45,683 bases of DNA. Source: Lachnospiraceae bacterium. GTDB taxonomy: Bacteria; Bacillota; Clostridia; Lachnospirales; Lachnospiraceae. The position numbers and the translations under genes were made by a program. Shown here piece after piece: positions 16,430 to 23,305 of the stretch (position 1 is the stretch's first letter; every line of letters starts with the position of its first letter). The stretch is taken from NCBI GenBank assembly GCA_022792295.1, contig JAAWAR010000056.1, positions 1 through 45,683 of the forward strand. Direction: 5' to 3'. The notes under the pieces are model-generated. The model was given only the letters and a program-made list of their open reading frames with translations. It was not told the origin of the DNA and searched no databases.

Positions 16430-17036
16430 GGATAAAGATGCTTTTTCAGGCCGTTTCCGGCATATGTTTTAATATCTGTTTGCTGGGTCATACCTGCCTT
16501 TTACATGACAAGGCTGGACATTGTGAAGCGGCTTTCGGGGACACAGATTATTTTTGTAATGGCAGTTCAGGATTATGCAGGCGAGGTATTTGGGATCGGA
16601 GCCATGGATACCTCCTGAAGCCATTTGATTTTAAATGGGCCAAGAAACGGTGGAGCGGTTTAAGGAGTAACAGTGCGAGAAATGGCCAAAACCGGGCTTT
16701 GGGATCAATAAGACGATGATGAATGCAGGTGACAGCTTCCGTGTACTTGATGTGACAAAGAATGCCTTCATTGAGACAGAAAAACGTTTCTGTACGATCC
16801 ACATGGCAGATGGGAATTTTTGTCTGCAGAGTGAATCCCTCAACAATTAGGGGAGCAATCTGCAAAAATGGTTTCCAGAATGCATACGAGTTACCGGATT
16901 AATCCGGATTATGTGAAGAAAATGCGGGTAAGCTATAACAGCGGGTATTGTGTGAGCATTTAGCATTACGAGAACGAATGCCTGCCGATCGGGCGCAGCC
17001 GGATCAAAGAATTTTGTCGGATTTTCGAGAGATGAG
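16430..17036 (+). pseudogene. Decayed LytTR-family response regulator
   Basis: No intact frame covers this stretch, but a receiver plus LytTR protein can be read across three frames. From about 16450: VLISVCWVIP, then TRLDIVKRLSGTQIIFVMAV, QDYAGEVFGIGAMD, and after a one-base shift near 16608, YLLKPFDFKWAKKRW, the receiver end. From about 16743, in another frame: VTKNAFIETEKRFCTIHMAD then GNFCLQ, and from 16862, in a third frame, RMHTSYRINPDYVKKM, an in-frame TAG at 16961, then HYENECLPIGRSRIKEFCRI, the LytTR end. At least three frame changes and two internal stops mean it is dead. The phospho-acceptor region is not recognisable. It lies 20 bases before the bile salt hydrolase and may once have been its neighbouring regulator. 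The rest of 16160-16430 holds nothing I can identify. Confidence 0.8.
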
Positions 17037-17056
17037 AAAGGGAGGCGTTTTGACGC

Positions 17057-18031
17057 ATGTGTACGGCAATTACTTATCAGACAAAGGATTTTTACTTTGG
17101 GCGTACGTTGGACCATAATTGTACCTATGGGGATGAGGTTACGATAACACCACGCCGTTATCCGTTCTTTTTTCGAAACGCGGGCAGCATGAGCAGCCAT
17201 TATGCGATAATCGGAATGGCATTTGTGACAGATGAGTACCCGCTTTATTATGACGCAGTGAATGAAAAGGGGCTAGGCATTGCCGGCCTGAATTTTGTGG
17301 AGAATGCCGTTTATACGGATGTAGCGGATGACAAAGATAATATTGCCCAGTTTGAGCTCATTCCATGGATTCTTGGGCAGTGCGCCTCGGTCAGGGAGGC
17401 AAGGCGGCTCTTAGGACGGTTAAACGTTATAAAGACCCCGTTTAACGAAAAACTTCCGCCTGCTGAGCTTCACTGGCTGCTCGCGGATGCGAATGAGGCA
17501 GTCACGATCGAATCTGTGGGCGAAGGGCTTAAAATTTATGACAACCCGGCAGGCGTGCTGACGAATAACCCGCCGTTTCGCGAGCAGATGTTTCAGCTGA
17601 ATAATTACATGCGGCTGTCACCCAAGAATCCGGAGAATTGCTTTTCGAATAAGCTTCCCCTCAAAACATACTGTGTCGGTATGGGGGCGCTCGGGCTTCC
17701 GGGAGACCTTTCCTCGGAGTCGCGGTTTGCACGGGCGGCTTTCACGAAAATGAATTCGATCTGCGGGGAGTCGGACAGCGAGAGCATCAGCCAGTTCTTT
17801 CATATATTAGGTTCTGTCGAGCAGCAGCGGGGCTGCTGTGATCTGGGTGACGGAAACTATGAGGTCACCTTATACACCTCCTGCTGCAATGCGAGCCGGG
17901 GTGTCTATTATTATACCTCCTATGGCAACCGACAGATTACCGGTGTGGATATGCGAAAGGAGCTGCTCGACGGGGCAGCGCTGATCCGCTATCCGATTAT
18001 TAAAGAGGAACAGATCCGGATGCAGAATTAA
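17057..18031 (+). CDS. bsh: Bile salt hydrolase (choloylglycine hydrolase family)
   Basis: A 324-residue Ntn-type amidase that cleaves glycine or taurine from conjugated bile acids. The start must be the ATG at 17057 because the nucleophile is C2, exposed when Met is removed. Other active-site residues are present: R16 and D19 in FGRTLD, N79 in GLNF, the asparagines at 170-171 and R223 in ESRFARA. GLPGDLSS is strongly conserved. The loop before it reads YCVGMG (205-210), where some enzymes have S-R-x and others G-x-G; this pattern fits neither exactly, so glycine/taurine preference is open. Penicillin V acylases are related, but this pattern is closer to bile salt hydrolases. GGGAGG lies 11 bases upstream. 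No signal peptide is seen. Confidence 0.92.
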   Translation: MCTAITYQTKDFYFGRTLDHNCTYGDEVTITPRRYPFFFRNAGSMSSHYAIIGMAFVTDEYPLYYDAVNEKGLGIAGLNFVENAVYTDVADDKDNIAQFELIPWILGQCASVREARRLLGRLNVIKTPFNEKLPPAELHWLLADANEAVTIESVGEGLKIYDNPAGVLTNNPPFREQMFQLNNYMRLSPKNPENCFSNKLPLKTYCVGMGALGLPGDLSSESRFARAAFTKMNSICGESDSESISQFFHILGSVEQQRGCCDLGDGNYEVTLYTSCCNASRGVYYYTSYGNRQITGVDMRKELLDGAALIRYPIIKEEQIRMQN

Positions 18032-18034
18032 TAG

Positions 18035-18064
18035 ACGGACGGCTGAAATGTTCCAGCCGTCCGT
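18035..18064. terminator. Bidirectional terminator
   Basis: ACGGACGGCTG and CAGCCGTCCGT form a perfect 11-bp stem with an 8-base loop, 3 bases after the bsh stop and 5 bases from the end of the convergent MBL gene. Confidence 0.85.
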
Positions 18065-18069
18065 TTGCA

Positions 18070-18816
18070 TCAGGTAAAATAGTAAAGCTGCTGCGGCAGC
18101 AGGCCCTTGTCGAAGCTCTCCACGGCTTTTTCGACAAAGCTTATGCCGTTTTCCAGACAAAAGACACCGTGACCGGGGAAGATGGCCTCGATCGGCAGCT
18201 TTGCAATACGCCGCATGGCCTCCGCATACGGGCTGAGTGACACATCAGGCAGACATTGGATCAGCACCTGGCCGTGTGCGAACACAAAGTCGCCGGAAAA
18301 CAGGCAGTTTTTTCCGTCAATCTGCGCAAACAGAACCATGTCCTGCAAACTGTGGCCGGGACAGAGATAGGCTTTTAAAACCAGATTTCCGATCGTGATC
18401 ATCTCTCCGTCCTTTACGCCGGCGACATGGTCGGATTTCGGATATACGAAGTCTGCGGGATATAAGCTGCCCTTTGCGAGCCCCACGCTTGTCGCCTTTT
18501 CGTCGCCGGTTAAGATGGCTTGGGCTTCCAGCTCGGGCGCGTAGATTTCACAGCCGGAAAGCGCTTGTATCCTAGCGGCACCGCAGGCGTGGTCGCCATG
18601 ATAATGAGTCAGTACGACTGCCTTGACATCCTTTACGGAAAAACCGTGGCTTTCAATGTTTGCATCCAACCGTTTTGGATCGAGGCCAGTCCCCGCATCA
18701 ATTAAGACCAGCCCGCTGCCTGTGTCAATCATGAATACGTTGCAGTCGATCTCATGGGAAATTCCGAATCCCCATTTTCCGCCTGCGACCACGTAGATAT
18801 GTTCTGTAATTTTCAT
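18070..18816 (-). CDS. MBL-fold metallo-hydrolase
   Basis: A 248-residue metallo-beta-lactamase-fold protein. LTHYHGDHACG near residue 70 is the HxHxDH zinc motif; further ligands are H in CPGHSLQDM, D in FSGDFVF and H in IFPGHG. This is the glyoxalase II-like arrangement, so a thioester or ester hydrolase is plausible, but the substrate is not readable. AGAAAGGAG precedes the ATG. It stands alone, convergent with bsh and divergent from the restriction-modification operon. Confidence 0.88.
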   Translation of the reverse strand: MKITEHIYVVAGGKWGFGISHEIDCNVFMIDTGSGLVLIDAGTGLDPKRLDANIESHGFSVKDVKAVVLTHYHGDHACGAARIQALSGCEIYAPELEAQAILTGDEKATSVGLAKGSLYPADFVYPKSDHVAGVKDGEMITIGNLVLKAYLCPGHSLQDMVLFAQIDGKNCLFSGDFVFAHGQVLIQCLPDVSLSPYAEAMRRIAKLPIEAIFPGHGVFCLENGISFVEKAVESFDKGLLPQQLYYFT

Positions 18817-18899
18817 TGAATCGCTCCTTTCTGTATCCCCATTTTACTCTAAAATCACGGAGCCGTCAAATGTAACCATAAAATTCCCGGATTTTAAGA

Positions 18900-18928
18900 T
18901 TGACGAACGTTTGTTCTTGTGATATAAT
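18900..18928 (+). promoter_or_regulatory. Promoter of the FokI-like restriction-modification operon
   Basis: TTGACG, 17 bases, TATAAT, about 60 bases before the first methyltransferase. The spacer holds a LexA-type box, and a perfect inverted repeat overlaps the -10. Confidence 0.78.
18904..18917. promoter_or_regulatory. LexA/DinR-type SOS box
   Basis: CGAACGTTTGTTCT carries GAAC-N4-GTTC exactly, the core of the Firmicute LexA operator CGAAC-RNRY-GTTYG; it departs from the full consensus at two positions. It sits between -35 and -10, where bound LexA would block RNA polymerase. Function is inferred from sequence and position. Confidence 0.68.
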
Positions 18929-18943
18929 CTCGAAAGAGATTAT
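18924..18943. promoter_or_regulatory. Perfect inverted repeat over the -10 box
   Basis: ATAATCTC, GAAA, GAGATTAT: 8-bp arms with a 4-base centre, starting within TATAAT and running past the expected transcription start. It may be an operator for a second regulator or a short hairpin (GAAA loop) at the mRNA 5' end. Confidence 0.5.
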
Positions 18944-18986
18944 CTCTTTTTAAAGAAAAACGTGACAGGGAAGGGGCCGGCATTCT

Positions 18987-20012
18987 ATGCGGTATATCGG
19001 CGGCAAAAGTCTGCTGTTAGACAGAATCAGCCAGGTGATCGGGGAAAATATGGGACAGGCAGACTCTGTGCTGGATATTTTTTCCGGCTCAGCCGTCGTG
19101 AGCGATCACTTTAAGCGGCGGGGAGTGCGGGTGGTCAGCAATGACTTTTTGTATTTCTGCTATGTTCTCGCGAGAGGGACCGTAGGTTTGAATAAAAGGC
19201 CCTCGTTTGCGAGGCTTGGAATTTCCGACCCGATTGGTTATTTGAATGCGCTGTGCGCCGGGAAAGAGGGAGCGGATCTCTCCGATTGTTTTATTTATCA
19301 GAATTATTCGCCGAATGAGACGTGTGATCGCATGTATTTCCAAAAGGAAAATGCCCTGAAAATCGACCGGATCCGACAGAAGATTGAGGCCTGGTATAGG
19401 GAGGAGCGAATCAATGAAAACGGATATTATTACCTTTTGGCGGCACTTTTAAACGCTGTGCCTTATGTGGCGAACATTACAGGTGTATATGCGGCGTATT
19501 TAAAATATTGGGATGCCCGTACGTATCGTAGCCTTATGCTTACGGAGCCGGAAATTTATTCCAATCAGAGGAGAAACCGCTGCTGCAGCGAGGACTATAC
19601 GGCTCTTTTAAGGCTGCGGTGCGATCTTTTATATGCCGATCCGCCTTACAATTCCAGAGAATATCTGCCGAATTATCACATCCTGGAGACGATTGCCCGG
19701 TATGACAATCCTGCGATTTCCGGCGTGACCGGTATGCGGGGATATGAGGAGCAGAAAAGCGCATTCTGTAGAAAAGGAACGGTCTATGATGCATTCGAGC
19801 GTCTGGTGCGCGACTGCAAAAGCCGCCATATCCTGATCAGCTATAACAACGAAGGGCTCCTCTCTACGGCCGAGCTGTGCGAAATATGCACAAGATACTG
19901 TGTGCCGGGGACGTTCCGGCTGTATGAGTATGATTACAGGCGTTATAAAAATAAAATCCCCAACGATACAGAGGGACTAAAGGAGCAGCTTTACTTTCTG
20001 AGGAGGCGCTGA
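18987..20012 (+). CDS. DNA adenine-N6 methyltransferase, first of a FokI-type pair
   Basis: A 341-residue D12-class adenine methyltransferase. MRYIGGKSLLLDRI is the usual start, DIFSGSAVVSDHF (30-42) is the SAM-binding motif, and DPPY (218-221) in YADPPYNSREY is the catalytic motif. ALLNAVPYVANITGVYAAYLK matches the segment found in the N-terminal half of M.FokI as I recall it. Asymmetric sites need one enzyme per strand, and a second methyltransferase follows with a TGATG one-base overlap. It is the first gene of a three-gene operon and so is made with or before the nuclease. The exact target is inferred, not shown. Confidence 0.9.
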   Translation: MRYIGGKSLLLDRISQVIGENMGQADSVLDIFSGSAVVSDHFKRRGVRVVSNDFLYFCYVLARGTVGLNKRPSFARLGISDPIGYLNALCAGKEGADLSDCFIYQNYSPNETCDRMYFQKENALKIDRIRQKIEAWYREERINENGYYYLLAALLNAVPYVANITGVYAAYLKYWDARTYRSLMLTEPEIYSNQRRNRCCSEDYTALLRLRCDLLYADPPYNSREYLPNYHILETIARYDNPAISGVTGMRGYEEQKSAFCRKGTVYDAFERLVRDCKSRHILISYNNEGLLSTAELCEICTRYCVPGTFRLYEYDYRRYKNKIPNDTEGLKEQLYFLRRR

Positions 20013-20866
20013 TGGATTATATCAAGTCGCCGATGAATTATATCGGCAACAAATATCGGATCATCGGGCAGCTTGAGCGCTGGTTTCCCAAGCGGATCGG
20101 GACAATGGTCGATTTATTCTGCGGAGGCGGCGATGTGGCGGTCAATACGGCTGCGGCTCGGATCATTGCCAATGACATCAACGTCTATGTGATCCGGATC
20201 TTCCAGAGTTTCCAAAAGCTCGGCCTTCCTGGGGTTTTAAGTTACATAGATGCAACCATAGAGACTTGGGGGCTTTCCAAAGAAAATAAGGAGGCTTATT
20301 TAAAGTTCCGGGATCACTATAACAATAGCAGCCGAAACCCTCTGGATTTGTATATTCTCATGTGCTACAGCTTCAATTATCAGTTTCGCTTTAATGAAGC
20401 GCACGAGTACAACAATCCGTTCGGAGCCAACCGCAGCAGCTTTAATGAGGTGATGCGGGCGAATCTGGTACGTATGATTCCGCGCCTTATGGGAATCGAA
20501 TTCATCTCCGCGGATTTTACGAGGCTCGACCTTACCGGTCTTGGGCCAGGCGATTTCCTGTACGCGGATCCGCCGTATCTTTTGACCTGCGGAAGCTATA
20601 ACGATGGCAAGCGCGGCTTTAAGGGCTGGTCCGATAGGGATGAACAGGCGCTTTATGCACTGTTGGACCGTCTGGATGCGCAGGGCGTGCAGTTTGCACT
20701 TTCAAATGTCTCGCACCATAAGGGAAAGCGCCATACGCTTTTGCTGGACTGGAAGGCGGCACATGGCTATCACATGCATCGAATCGCTTTTAATTATGAT
20801 AACTGCAACTATCACGCAAATAACCGGAACGCAGTCACGCGGGAGGTGCTGATTACCAATTATTAG
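20012..20866 (+). CDS. DNA adenine-N6 methyltransferase, second of a FokI-type pair
   Basis: A 284-residue Dam/D12-class adenine methyltransferase. SPMNYIGNKYRIIGQL is the N-terminal motif, VDLFCGGGDVAVN (33-45) binds SAM, and DPPY (186-189) in YADPPYLLTCGSYN is catalytic. The C-terminal SNVSHHKGK is also typical. Its start overlaps the previous stop by one base, with GGAGG inside the preceding coding sequence. M.FokI is a natural fusion of two such enzymes; here they are separate genes. It is probably responsible for the other strand of the same asymmetric site. Confidence 0.92.
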   Translation: MDYIKSPMNYIGNKYRIIGQLERWFPKRIGTMVDLFCGGGDVAVNTAAARIIANDINVYVIRIFQSFQKLGLPGVLSYIDATIETWGLSKENKEAYLKFRDHYNNSSRNPLDLYILMCYSFNYQFRFNEAHEYNNPFGANRSSFNEVMRANLVRMIPRLMGIEFISADFTRLDLTGLGPGDFLYADPPYLLTCGSYNDGKRGFKGWSDRDEQALYALLDRLDAQGVQFALSNVSHHKGKRHTLLLDWKAAHGYHMHRIAFNYDNCNYHANNRNAVTREVLITNY

Positions 20867-20881
20867 AAGGAGGTGCGGCCT

Positions 20882-22546
20882 TTGGCGGAGCGGACATTCG
20901 GCTGGGTGCAGGAGGCGTATACTATCAGCCACTTAAAGCGTGTGGTCTCCCTGTTTGTGCAAGAGTCCGAGGTAAATACATGCCTGCGGACGGATAAGAT
21001 TTTGCGTCTTATAAGGCCGGAGTATGGGCGTGACGAGTTCCTCTCGGAGCTGGCGGCAGAGGAGATCGTGATTCCATATGGGCACCTAAAGGGAAAGGGT
21101 ATCCTGCCGGGATATACGAGATCGGATTCCCCCTGCACGGGGATCGTGCAGGCTGTGCTTCCGGGGCAAACGAAGGAATATCAAAGCGACTGGCCGGCAG
21201 ATTCGTATCTGCGATGGGCGATCAGCGTCGGTTTCCTGGAGTATGACCGCACCGGTGACACGTGCCGGCTGACGCAGATCGGGCGCCTGTTTGCATCGGC
21301 GCCTGCAGGGAGCCTTGAGGAGCTCGAGACACTGGAACAGGCGCTCCTTTCAAGTCCGCCGGTCTGCCGCATCCTGATGCTTCTTGATGAAAACGGCCAC
21401 ATGACGAAATTTGAGCTGGGTTCACAGTTAGGCTTTATCGGCGAGGCAGGCTTTACCTCCATCCCGCAGCATATGATCTTGGAAGGGCTTTTCGAGACCG
21501 CATCTGCGGCGGAGCAGGCAAGACTTTTACAGGATACGGAGGGGACCAGTGATAAATATGTACGGACGATCTGCAGCTGGCTTAAGCAGATGGGCTGGAT
21601 TGTGCAGGAGGGAAAAGAGGTAAGCGGCCGGGGGCGGCGCGGTGAATGCCGGTATACGCTTAAGCAGGCATACCGACTGACGCTTGCGGGCCGGCGGGTC
21701 TTAAAATATATAAGCGGTTCCTCAAAGTTCCCCCGAATCGCCAAACGGGTTCCCTGGGAGATGCTAGCCACAAAGGCATCTGGCAGAGACTATCTCAGGA
21801 ACCGGCGTACGTATCTGATCCAGTATCTTTTATGTGCGGAGCGGACCATTCCGCAGATGCTGGCATTTCTGGAGTCTCACGGGATGACGGAGACGTCTGA
21901 GACGGTGGAAGACGATCTAAAAGGCCTTGTGAAGATTGGCCTTCGGGTACGGAAGACGAGAAATACGTATCAGCTCATGGATGAGATTACGGGACTTTCG
22001 ATTCCGGAAAAGGCGATACAGACCGGAAAGGATGAGGCGGCGGCCTTAAAAGACAGGCTGAGGCAGGAGCTTACGCATGTGGACCATAAGTATCTGCTGC
22101 TTTTGGATCTGGGCTTTGACGGGAAGGCAGACCGGGATTACGAGATCCAGACCGCGGAGCTTTTAACTGTGGGCCTCGGGCTCAAGGGCGGCCGGCTCGG
22201 GGATACGAGAAAGCCGGATGTGTGCGTTTACCATGAAGACTGGGGACTGATTCTCGATAATAAGGCATATGCAAAAGGATATTCGCTGCCGATCAAACAG
22301 GCCGACGAGATGGCGCGGTATCTGGAGGAAAATGCCGTGCGGGATGTACGGCTGAATCCCAACCGGTGGTGGGAGATCTTCGGAGACGACGTGAAGCGGT
22401 TTCATTTTGCATTTGTCTCCGGGAGCTTTAAAGGGGCTTTAAGGATCGGCTTGAAAATCTTTCAAGGCGGTCAGGGATCACGGGAGCTGCCGTCAGCTCG
22501 GAGGCCCTTTTGCGGATTGCCGAGAAGGTTCTTTCCGGATGCATAA
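20882..22546 (+). CDS. FokI-like type IIS restriction endonuclease, frameshifted near the C-terminus
   Basis: The open frame encodes 554 residues that align with FokI, as recalled, from end to end. The recognition part shows FGWVQ, LKRVV, SYLRWAISVGFLEY, TKFELGSQLGF, EGTSDKYVR and KRVPWEMLAT. The cleavage domain shows RKPD (D446), LDNKAY (D459 and K461), the PD-(D/E)xK residues, then YSLPIKQADEMARYLEEN and NPNRWWEIF. After FVSGSFKG the open frame runs into 36 unrelated residues. The shifted frame instead gives RLENLSRRSGITGAAVSSEA and on to a stop at 22605, matching the FokI end. One G missing from GGGG at 22433-22436 explains this; the restored protein would be 574 residues (FokI about 580). 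The start is TTG at 20882, 8 bases after AGGAGG; a GTG at 20873 overlaps that site. Confidence 0.9.
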   Translation: MAERTFGWVQEAYTISHLKRVVSLFVQESEVNTCLRTDKILRLIRPEYGRDEFLSELAAEEIVIPYGHLKGKGILPGYTRSDSPCTGIVQAVLPGQTKEYQSDWPADSYLRWAISVGFLEYDRTGDTCRLTQIGRLFASAPAGSLEELETLEQALLSSPPVCRILMLLDENGHMTKFELGSQLGFIGEAGFTSIPQHMILEGLFETASAAEQARLLQDTEGTSDKYVRTICSWLKQMGWIVQEGKEVSGRGRRGECRYTLKQAYRLTLAGRRVLKYISGSSKFPRIAKRVPWEMLATKASGRDYLRNRRTYLIQYLLCAERTIPQMLAFLESHGMTETSETVEDDLKGLVKIGLRVRKTRNTYQLMDEITGLSIPEKAIQTGKDEAAALKDRLRQELTHVDHKYLLLLDLGFDGKADRDYEIQTAELLTVGLGLKGGRLGDTRKPDVCVYHEDWGLILDNKAYAKGYSLPIKQADEMARYLEENAVRDVRLNPNRWWEIFGDDVKRFHFAFVSGSFKGALRIGLKIFQGGQGSRELPSARRPFCGLPRRFFPDA

Positions 22547-22585
22547 CGTATGAACAAATGTTTGAATTATTTGGAGGAAATGATT

Positions 22586-23191
22586 ATGTACATGGTGTGT
22601 CTTGACTTGGAAGGTGTTTTGGTACCGGAGATTTGGATTGCGTTTGCCGAGGCCAGCGGGATACCTGAGCTGAAACGGACGACGCGCGACGAACCGGATT
22701 ATGATAAGCTGATGAACTGGCGTCTGGGGATTTTGAAAGAACATGGCCTGGGTCTTAAGGAAATACAGGAAACGATCGCCGGAATCGAGCCGCTTCCCGG
22801 AGCACGGGAATTCCTCGGCGAGCTGCGCCGGATCACGCAGGTGATCATCGTCAGCGATACATTTACACAATTTGCAATGCCGCTTATGGAAAAACTTGGA
22901 TGGCCGACTTTGTTCTGCAATTCCCTCACAGTTGCGCCGTCCGGGGAGATCACAGGATTTCAGATGCGCCTGGAAAATTCCAAATTTAATACGGTGCGGG
23001 CGCTGCAGTCCATCGGTTTTGAGACACTCGCGGCCGGAGACAGCTACAACGATCTGGGAATGATACGGGCAAGCAAGGCCGGCTTTTTATTCCGGACGAC
23101 AAAGGAGATCCGGGCGGCAAATCCGGATCTGCCGGCTTTCGAGACATATGAGGAACTGGCGGGCAAGATTCGGGAAATTGTGCTTGCATGA
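22586..23191 (+). CDS. thrH: ThrH: phosphoserine phosphatase / homoserine phosphotransferase
   Basis: A 201-residue HAD-superfamily enzyme. VCLDLEGVLVPEIWIAFAE carries the D7-x-E9 nucleophile pair and is nearly the diagnostic ThrH start; TTRDEPDYDKLM, SDTFTQF and AAGDSYNDLGM are further conserved segments. In Pseudomonas ThrH removes phosphate from phosphoserine and can transfer it to homoserine. The ATG at 22586 is 8 bases after GGAGG; upstream ATGs are poorly spaced. If the nuclease frame is restored, its stop at 22605 lies 20 bases inside this gene, so translation could be coupled. No other serine or threonine gene is near. Confidence 0.92.
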   Translation: MYMVCLDLEGVLVPEIWIAFAEASGIPELKRTTRDEPDYDKLMNWRLGILKEHGLGLKEIQETIAGIEPLPGAREFLGELRRITQVIIVSDTFTQFAMPLMEKLGWPTLFCNSLTVAPSGEITGFQMRLENSKFNTVRALQSIGFETLAAGDSYNDLGMIRASKAGFLFRTTKEIRAANPDLPAFETYEELAGKIREIVLA

Positions 23192-23218
23192 AAATGAAGC
23201 AGTGTAAATGACTGGTTA

Positions 23219-23245
23219 TTAGCACTCGCCTCTTGACAGTGCTAA
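23219..23245. promoter_or_regulatory. CIRCE element (HrcA operator)
   Basis: TTAGCACTC, 9 bases, CAGTGCTAA: the CIRCE inverted repeat with a single departure from GAGTGCTAA. It overlaps the clpB promoter -35, so HrcA repression and heat-shock induction of clpB are expected. Confidence 0.93.
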
Positions 23246-23261
23246 TAATATATGCTATATT
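23233..23261 (+). promoter_or_regulatory. Promoter of clpB
   Basis: TTGACA, 17 bases, TATATT. The -35 lies within the CIRCE element. Confidence 0.82.
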
Positions 23262-23305
23262 CCTTCTATAACAGATGAATGCCTGTTTGCAAAGGAGGTT
23301 TATAG

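Noticed and set aside
16240-16719. A 159-codon plus-strand frame as a gene
   Set aside because: Only the segment YLLKPFDFKWAKKRW is family-like, and it belongs to the decayed response regulator; the rest is read out of frame.
20873-20881. GTG start for the FokI-like nuclease
   Set aside because: The GTG overlaps its own ribosome site; TTG at 20882 has correct spacing and begins where FokI similarity begins.
18987-22605. Restriction-modification operon as part of a larger mobile element
   Set aside because: No integrase, direct repeats or tRNA junction flank it, and its base composition is not visibly different; transfer is possible but unsupported.
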